A DNA stretch of 41,528 bases from Acidovorax sp. HMWF029. GTDB lineage: Bacteria > Pseudomonadota > Gammaproteobacteria > Burkholderiales > Burkholderiaceae_C. Each line of letters begins with the position of its first letter. Position 1 is the stretch's first letter. The position numbers and the translations under genes were made by a program. Location of the stretch: positions 16,848 to 58,375 of the forward strand of contig NZ_QAIH01000285.1 in assembly GCF_003060895.1 (NCBI RefSeq). Direction: 5' to 3'. Shown in pieces: positions 36,359-41,528 of this stretch. The notes under the pieces were generated by a model. It ran no database searches and was not told where the DNA came from. It saw only the letters and a list, made by a program, of their open reading frames with translations.

Positions 36359-37174
36359 ATGAGCATCACCATCAAAAGCGCTGAGGATATCGAGGGCATG
36401 CGCCTGGCCTGCCGCCTGGCCTCCGAAGTGCTGGACTACATCGCCCCCCACATCAAACCCGGCATCACCACCAAGGAAATCGACCGCCTGGGCGCCGAAT
36501 GCATGGCCCAGCAGGGCACCATCTCGGCCACCGTGGGCTACCAACCGCCCGGTTACCCGCCCTACCCGGCGTCGCTGTGCACCTCAGTCAACCATGTGGT
36601 GTGCCACGGCATCCCCAACGACAAGCCACTCAAGAAGGGCGACATCGTCAACGTGGACGTGACCGTGATCACCAAGGACGGCTGGTACGGCGACAACAGC
36701 CGCATGTACCTTATTGGCGAGTGCTCGATTGCCGCCAAGCGCCTCACGGCTCTCACATTTGAAGCCATGTGGCACGGCATTGTGCAGGTCAAGCCCGGCG
36801 CCCACCTGGGTGACATCGGCCACGCAATTCAGAAGTTTGCCGAAGGCCACGGTTTTTCCATCGTGCGCGAGTTCTGCGGGCACGGGATTGGCCAGAAGTT
36901 CCATGAAGAACCCCAGGTACTGCACTACGGACGCCCTGGCACGCTCGAAAAGCTCGAACCCGGCATGGTGTTCACCATTGAGCCCATGATCAATGCGGGC
37001 CGCCGCGAGGTGAAGGAGTTCGGCAACGATGGCTGGACCATCGTGACCAAGGACCACAGCCTGTCGGCCCAGTGGGAGCACACGGTATTGGTCACTGAGA
37101 CGGGGTACGAGGTCATGACCCTGTCGGCCGGCTCGCCCCCAATGCCACCCTTTGTGACCGCCACCAGGACCTGA
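36359..37174 (+). CDS. map: Type I methionine aminopeptidase
   Basis: A 271-residue metalloprotease that removes the initiator Met from new proteins. The metal ligands are Asp100, Asp112, His175, Glu208 and Glu240, with His83 and His182 as active-site residues; all fit E. coli Map with a shift of about four. Segments include [44 protein letters not shown] and FTIEPMI. No N-terminal extension is present when the ATG at 36359 is used. It is the first gene of a map-glnD pair and is divergent from purL; the 137-bp gap should hold both promoters. The last ~12 residues (after [10 protein letters not shown]) are a short extra tail. Confidence 0.95.
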   Translation: MSITIKSAEDIEGMRLACRLASEVLDYIAPHIKPGITTKEIDRLGAECMAQQGTISATVGYQPPGYPPYPASLCTSVNHVVCHGIPNDKPLKKGDIVNVDVTVITKDGWYGDNSRMYLIGECSIAAKRLTALTFEAMWHGIVQVKPGAHLGDIGHAIQKFAEGHGFSIVREFCGHGIGQKFHEEPQVLHYGRPGTLEKLEPGMVFTIEPMINAGRREVKEFGNDGWTIVTKDHSLSAQWEHTVLVTETGYEVMTLSAGSPPMPPFVTATRT

Positions 37175-37277
37175 CATGGCCCAGGCTGCGGACGGCGCCA
37201 CCGGCCCCATCCCCACAGCAGCCGCTTGCACAACTCTTGCATGGCTTTTTCATGGCCTCCAAAAGTACCCACCGACC

Positions 37278-39878
37278 ATGACTGAACTCCATGCCCTGCG
37301 CGATGCCTATCGCAGCGACAAGGCCGCCCTGCTCGCGGCCATGAAGGCCACGGGCGCCTCGACACGCGGTATCCGCGCGGCGTTGCGCAAGCTGTCATCG
37401 CTGGCTGGCAACCTGCTGCACACGCTGTGGCAACGCGCACAGCTGCCCGACGACATGGCCCTGGTGGCGGTGGGTGGATTCGGCCGTGACCAATTGTTCC
37501 CCTACTCCGATGTCGACGTCCTGCTGCTTTTGCCCGATGGCGTCGCGCCCGAGGCTGGCAGTGCGTTGCGCGCGCAACTCGAGGGGTTCATCGGCAGTTG
37601 CTGGGACACGGGACTGGAGATCGGCTCCAGCGTGCGCACCGTGGCGGAATGCCTGGCCGAGAGCGCAGGCGATGTCACGGTGCAAACCTCGCTGCTCGAA
37701 TCCCGCCTGGTGTGCGGAAATGCCGCGCTGTTTGCAGAGTTCCAGCGCCAGTACCGCGCGCAAATGAACCCGGAGGCCTTCCTGGTTGCCAAAACGCTGG
37801 AGATGCGCCAGCGCCACACCAAGTACGAGAACACGCCCTATTCGCTCGAACCCAATTGCAAGGAATCACCTGGCGGGCTGCGCGACCTGCAGATGATCCT
37901 GTGGGTGGCGCAGGCTGCGGGCCTGGGCAGCAACTGGAAAGAGCTCGCCGCCAGCGGCATGGCCACCGCTTTTGAAGTGCGGCAGATCGAGCGCAACGAG
38001 GCGCTGCTGTGCCTGATCCGCGCTCGCCTGCATGCTGCAGCAGGGCGGCACGAGGACCGCCTGGTGTTCGACCTGCAGACAGCCGTGGCCGAGTCGTTCG
38101 GCTACCGCTCGCAGGCGCCCGATGGCTCACGCCTGCCCATGCGTGCCAGCGAAAGCCTGATGCGCCGCTACTACTGGGCGGCCAAGGCGGTGTCGCAGCT
38201 CAGCCAGATCCTGCTGCTCAACATCGAGGAGCGTCTGAGCCCTTCAACCCACGCGCCACGCCCCATCAACGAGCGCTTCTTCGAAAAGGCAGGCCTGATC
38301 GAGGTGGCCAGCGACGACCTGTACACCCGCGACCCGCACGCGATCCTGGAGACATTCCTGCTCTACCAGACCACGGTGGGGCTCAAAGACCTGTCGGCAC
38401 GCACCCTGCGTGCGCTGTACAACGCGCGCGGCGTGATGGACAGTGCCTTCCGGCGCGATCCGGTCAACCGCGATGCCTTCATGCGCATCCTGCAGCAACC
38501 TTCGGGCATCACCCACGCCATGAGGCTGATGAACCAGACCTCGGTGCTGGGGCGCTACCTGTGGCCATTTCGCCGCATCGTGGGGCAGATGCAGCATGAC
38601 CTGTTCCACGTCTATACGGTGGACCAGCACATCCTGATGGTGCTGCGCAACGTGCGCCGGTTCTTCATGGCCGAGCATGCGCACGAGTACCCCTTCTGCT
38701 CGCAGCTGGCTGGCGGGTGGGACAAGCCCTGGATCCTGTACGTGGCCGCGCTGTTCCATGACATCGGCAAGGGCCGGGGGGGCGACCACTCGCAGATAGG
38801 CGCGGAAGAAGTGCGGCGCTTTTGCCGCCAGCATGGCGTGGCCCGCGAAGACGCCCGGCTCATCGAATTCCTGGTGCGCGAGCACCTGACCATGAGCACT
38901 GTGGCGCAAAAGCAGGACCTGAGCGACCCCGATGTGATCGGCGCTTTTGCGCGCCGCGTGGGCAACGAGCGCAACCTCACGGCCATGTACCTGCTCACGG
39001 TGGCCGACATCCGCGGCACCAGCCCCAAGGTCTGGAACGCCTGGAAGGGCAAGCTGCTGGAAGACCTGTACCGAGCCACGCTGCGCACCCTGGGCGGCCG
39101 TGCGCCCGATGCAGCTGCCGAGATAGAAGCCCGCAAACGCGAGGCCCTTGTGCTGCTGGCGCTCAACGCCCTCCCGTTCGAAGCACACAAGGCGCTGTGG
39201 GCCACGCTGGATGTGAGCTATTTCATGCGCCACGACGCAGCCGATATTGCCTGGCACACACGCCACCTGTCGCGCCATGTAGGCACAGCCAAACCGGTGG
39301 TTCGAGCCCGCCAGTCGCTGGCGGGCGATGGCTTGCAGGTGATGGTCTACGCCGCCGACCAAGCAGACCTGTTTGCACGCATCTGCGGCTACTTCGACCG
39401 AGTGGGATTCAGCATCCTGGATGCACGGGTGCACACCGCCAACAACGGCTATGCGCTCGATACCTTCCAGGTTGTGGCCTCCTCAGCATCTGAACAGCCC
39501 GGGCACTACCGTGAGCTGACCCACATGGTCGAGAGTGACCTGATGCGCGTGATCGAAGAAGGCGGCCCCCTGCCTGAGCCTGCGCGCAAGCGCGTCTCGC
39601 GCCGGGTCAAGAGCTTCCCGGTGGCGCCCCGTGTGACCCTGCGACCCGATGAAAAGGCGCAGCGCTGGCTGCTGGCTATCTCTGCGAGCGACCGTGCGGG
39701 CCTGCTTTATCTGGTGGCACGCATCTTGGCGCAGCACCACCTGAGCGTGCAGCTGGCCAAGGTCAGCACCCTGGGCGAGCGGGTGGAAGACACCTTCCTC
39801 ATCCAGGGCCCCGAGCTGCAGAACAACGCACGCCAGATCCAGATCGAGACCGAGTTGCTGCGCGAACTGTCCTCCTGA
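37278..39878 (+). CDS. glnD: Bifunctional PII uridylyltransferase/uridylyl-removing enzyme
   Basis: An 866-residue protein from the ATG at 37278 ([11 protein letters not shown]). An ATG at 37176 in the same frame would add 34 residues and start one base after the map stop, but those residues lack family features. The nucleotidyltransferase domain begins [23 protein letters not shown] (about 60-85; the usual GRGEL reads GRDQL). The HD domain has [19 protein letters not shown] (about 487-505). Two ACT domains end the protein ([23 protein letters not shown] and [20 protein letters not shown]). It senses glutamine and sets the uridylylation of PII, controlling nitrogen assimilation. It is probably cotranscribed with map. 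Confidence 0.93.
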   Translation: MTELHALRDAYRSDKAALLAAMKATGASTRGIRAALRKLSSLAGNLLHTLWQRAQLPDDMALVAVGGFGRDQLFPYSDVDVLLLLPDGVAPEAGSALRAQLEGFIGSCWDTGLEIGSSVRTVAECLAESAGDVTVQTSLLESRLVCGNAALFAEFQRQYRAQMNPEAFLVAKTLEMRQRHTKYENTPYSLEPNCKESPGGLRDLQMILWVAQAAGLGSNWKELAASGMATAFEVRQIERNEALLCLIRARLHAAAGRHEDRLVFDLQTAVAESFGYRSQAPDGSRLPMRASESLMRRYYWAAKAVSQLSQILLLNIEERLSPSTHAPRPINERFFEKAGLIEVASDDLYTRDPHAILETFLLYQTTVGLKDLSARTLRALYNARGVMDSAFRRDPVNRDAFMRILQQPSGITHAMRLMNQTSVLGRYLWPFRRIVGQMQHDLFHVYTVDQHILMVLRNVRRFFMAEHAHEYPFCSQLAGGWDKPWILYVAALFHDIGKGRGGDHSQIGAEEVRRFCRQHGVAREDARLIEFLVREHLTMSTVAQKQDLSDPDVIGAFARRVGNERNLTAMYLLTVADIRGTSPKVWNAWKGKLLEDLYRATLRTLGGRAPDAAAEIEARKREALVLLALNALPFEAHKALWATLDVSYFMRHDAADIAWHTRHLSRHVGTAKPVVRARQSLAGDGLQVMVYAADQADLFARICGYFDRVGFSILDARVHTANNGYALDTFQVVASSASEQPGHYRELTHMVESDLMRVIEEGGPLPEPARKRVSRRVKSFPVAPRVTLRPDEKAQRWLLAISASDRAGLLYLVARILAQHHLSVQLAKVSTLGERVEDTFLIQGPELQNNARQIQIETELLRELSS

Positions 39879-39929
39879 GGCGGGCTCGGCGCCACACCAC
39901 CCATTGGCGGGCTGCTCACCTGGGCTCCG

Positions 39930-40469
39930 TCAGTCGTCTTCTGCGGCGCCAATATCGGGAAACAACACCTCGGTGAAACCGAACTGCGTAAAGTCCCGTA
40001 CACGCATCGGGTACAGCTTGCCAATGAGGTGATCGCACTCGTGCTGCACCACACGAGCGTGAAAACCCTCCACCACGCGGTCGATGGGATCGCCATAGGG
40101 GTCAAAGCCGGTGTAGTGGATGCGTGACCAGCGCGGCACTTTGCCGCGTAGACCGGGCACAGAAAGACATCCCTCCCAGTCCTCTTCTTCTTCGGCGCCC
40201 AAAGGGGAGATGACCGGGTTCAGCAACACGGTCGGAAGTACCAGGGGCCGGTCCGGGTAGCGCGGATTGCGGTCGTTGGAGCCAAAGATCACCAACTGCA
40301 GGTTCACCCCGATCTGGGGCGCCGCCAAGCCTGCGCCGTTAACAGATCGCATGGTGTCAAACATGTCTCGCACAAGAAGATGCAGGACATCGGTGTCAAA
40401 CTCGGTCACGGGCTCGGCCACGCGCAGCAGGCGCGGGTCGCCCATCTTCAGGATGGTGTGGATTGTCAT
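39930..40469 (-). CDS. def: Peptide deformylase
   Basis: A 179-residue metalloenzyme that removes the N-formyl group from new proteins. All three signature motifs are present: [10 protein letters not shown] (45-54), EGCLSVPG (99-106) with metal ligand Cys101, and QHECDHLIG (142-150) with His143, His147 and catalytic Glu144. The ATG at 40469 ([16 protein letters not shown]) is the normal start; the frame runs open upstream to 40586 but that part is not family-like. It is convergent with glnD, and divergent from the DUF454 gene. No fmt gene is next to it, unlike the common def-fmt pair, so this may be one of several def copies. Confidence 0.94.
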   Translation of the reverse strand: MTIHTILKMGDPRLLRVAEPVTEFDTDVLHLLVRDMFDTMRSVNGAGLAAPQIGVNLQLVIFGSNDRNPRYPDRPLVLPTVLLNPVISPLGAEEEEDWEGCLSVPGLRGKVPRWSRIHYTGFDPYGDPIDRVVEGFHARVVQHECDHLIGKLYPMRVRDFTQFGFTEVLFPDIGAAEDD

Positions 40470-40595
40470 TGGATGAGCAGGAATTTCAGCAGAGGCCAGC
40501 GCGAAGATACGGGCTTGTTTAGGGGGCTCACACAGCATAGCGCGCGGGCAACCATCGCGCAGCACTCCCTCTCCCAGCCCCATCACAATACCCCC

Positions 40596-41024
40596 ATGGC
40601 CACGACGCCCCCTGACGATTCCATTCCCGAGCCCCCCGAACCTTCGCCAAGGCCCCTGCCCTGGCCTGTGCGCTCGTTGCTGCAGGTCTTCGCAGTGCTG
40701 TGCCTGATGATGGGCGCCATCGGTGTGGTCGTTCCTGGCCTGCCTACCACCGTGTTCATCCTGATGGCGGCCTGGGCAGCTGCGCGCAGCTCGCCACGGC
40801 TGTACCGCTGGCTATGGCACCACCGGCTGTTTGGCCCCCTGCTACGCAACTGGGCCCAGGGCGGCAAGGTCAGTCGCCGTGCCAAGTGGAGCGCCGCCCT
40901 CGTGATGTCCTTGAGTGCCGTGGTGCTGCTGCTGACAGTGTCGCGCCCATGGATCGTGGCGGTGGCGATCGGGAGCATGGCCTGTGTCTTGGCTTGGTTG
41001 TGGCGCCGACCCGAGCCGTCGTGA
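40596..41024 (+). CDS. DUF454 (YbaN-like) inner-membrane protein
   Basis: A 142-residue membrane protein. After a Pro/Glu-rich N-terminus ([16 protein letters not shown]) comes a helix pair with the DUF454 hallmark [37 protein letters not shown] (about 38-74), then [22 protein letters not shown] and two more helices. Function is unknown for the family. I took the ATG at 40596; a longer frame overlaps the def promoter region and gene. It is the last protein gene before the tRNAs. Confidence 0.88.
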   Translation: MATTPPDDSIPEPPEPSPRPLPWPVRSLLQVFAVLCLMMGAIGVVVPGLPTTVFILMAAWAAARSSPRLYRWLWHHRLFGPLLRNWAQGGKVSRRAKWSAALVMSLSAVVLLLTVSRPWIVAVAIGSMACVLAWLWRRPEPS

Positions 41025-41096
41025 AAACCCGGCTGCAGCACACATACGGCATCAGCAAAATCAGTCCGATGGCACAAACCCACTGCAAATGTTTTT

Positions 41097-41120
41097 TGGG
41101 CTGATTTTTGTGTATATAAT
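41097..41120 (+). promoter_or_regulatory. Probable tRNA promoter
   Basis: A perfect TATAAT (41115-41120) lies 11 bases before the first tRNA-Asn, in an AT-rich stretch. A good -35 at 17-bp spacing is not evident; TTTTTT at 41092-41097 is in place. Confidence 0.5.
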
Positions 41121-41131
41121 CTAAGTCTTGT

Positions 41132-41207
41132 TCCTCGATAGCTCAGTCGGTAGAGCGCCGGACTGTTAATCCGTAGGTCCCTGGTTCGAGCCCAGGTCGA
41201 GGAGCCA
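41132..41207 (+). tRNA. tRNA-Asn (GTT), copy 1
   Basis: A 76-base cloverleaf with encoded CCA. The acceptor TCCTCGA pairs with TCGAGGA, the D arm is GCTCAGTCGGTAGAGC, the anticodon loop is CTGTTAA with GTT at 41165-41167, and the T arm is CCTGGTTCGAGCCCAGG. Confidence 0.97.
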
Positions 41208-41216
41208 AGATTTTGC

Positions 41217-41246
41217 AGGCCCTGCATGAGTGAAGCGGGGCCTTTT
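41217..41246 (+). terminator. Terminator between the two tRNA genes
   Basis: AGGCCC (41217-41222) pairs with GGGCCT (41238-41243), followed by a short T-run. It could end the first tRNA transcript or be partly read through. Confidence 0.6.
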
Positions 41247-41267
41247 ACATAGATAGATACCGATTAT

Positions 41268-41343
41268 TCCTCGATAGCTCAGTCGGTAGAGCGCCGGACT
41301 GTTAATCCGTAGGTCCCTGGTTCGAGCCCAGGTCGAGGAGCCA
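41268..41343 (+). tRNA. tRNA-Asn (GTT), copy 2
   Basis: Identical over all 76 bases to the copy at 41132-41207, anticodon GTT at 41301-41303, CCA encoded. The flanking bases differ. Confidence 0.97.
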
Positions 41344-41349
41344 ATCCAG

Positions 41350-41387
41350 TAGCCCTGCATCGTCATTCGATGCGGGGCTATTTTTTT
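41350..41387 (+). terminator. Rho-independent terminator after the tRNA pair
   Basis: TAGCCCTGCAT (41350-41360) pairs with ATGCGGGGCTA (41370-41380) and is followed by seven T. Confidence 0.88.
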
Positions 41388-41453
41388 CCCACAACGGCAC
41401 CAACTGACACCAGGGCTACATGCCAGACAATGGTGTTTTTGCGTTCTGCCACC

Positions 41454-41528
41454 ATGCCCCCGCAACTGCCCTGGCTGGAAATCGAAGACCCCTTCCCCAC
41501 CCCCACCCTGGCCTGGGGCCCTGAAGAC
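41454..41528 (+). CDS. aat: Start of leucyl/phenylalanyl-tRNA-protein transferase (cut by window end)
   Basis: Only the first 25 codons are visible. They read MPPQLPWLEIEDPFPTPTLA and then WGPED, which matches the LPWLE...PFP start of Aat, the enzyme that adds Leu or Phe to N-terminal Arg/Lys of proteins in the N-end rule path. An in-frame ATG at 41430 would add eight residues (MVFLRSAT). The assignment rests on this short motif alone. Confidence 0.6.
   Translation, partial: MPPQLPWLEIEDPFPTPTLAWGPED

Overview
The window is about 41.5 kb of GC-rich bacterial chromosome that looks like a member of the Comamonadaceae (Betaproteobacteria), probably Acidovorax or a close relative. I base this on protein sequence style, on the divergent purL / map-glnD arrangement, and on a short interspersed repeat (4 copies here) of a kind I associate with that family. 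The genus is an inference; no 16S gene is present.

Layout. 1-4880: a fatty-acid or hydroxy-acid CoA block with a 3-hydroxyacyl-CoA dehydrogenase (cut by the window edge), a crotonase-family enzyme, a Crp/Fnr regulator, an APH-like kinase and an acyl-CoA dehydrogenase. The last two look like separate-gene counterparts of the kinase and dehydrogenase halves of ACAD10/11. 4881-7606: an accessory patch with a REP-like palindrome, a small DUF6678-like gene ending in an integron attC-like site, and an IS1182-type insertion sequence. 7607-14623: a conserved hypothetical, a periplasmic L,D-transpeptidase-like protein, an asparaginase plus penicillin-acylase operon, an adenylate cyclase-FHA fusion and a small hypothetical. 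14668-18731 (minus strand): LD-carboxypeptidase, a TadA-haloalkane dehalogenase fusion, a small membrane protein and an ABC solute-binding protein. 18927-25125 (plus strand): rlhA-like U32 protein, a P2-type calcium-like ATPase and metY. 25199-27358: ergothioneine genes egtD-egtB, divergent from a Tat-exported intradiol dioxygenase, a YdjM-like membrane hydrolase and a LysE exporter. 30376-32083: ompW and a DUF808 gene. 32214-41528: housekeeping genes purL, map, glnD, def, a DUF454 gene, two identical tRNA-Asn genes and the first codons of aat.

Most of the window is ordinary chromosome. The observations I find most worth a second look are: (1) a ~55-bp interspersed repeat whose four copies all sit at or inside gene edges, one of them read through in frame inside purL and one supplying the C-terminus of the L,D-transpeptidase-like protein; (2) a tRNA adenosine deaminase fused to a complete, apparently catalytic haloalkane dehalogenase domain; (3) a lone attC-like site with a small cassette-like gene beside an insertion sequence; (4) the kinase plus acyl-CoA dehydrogenase pair. 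I found no CRISPR array, prophage or evident defence system. All assignments come from reading the sequence; no database search was run.
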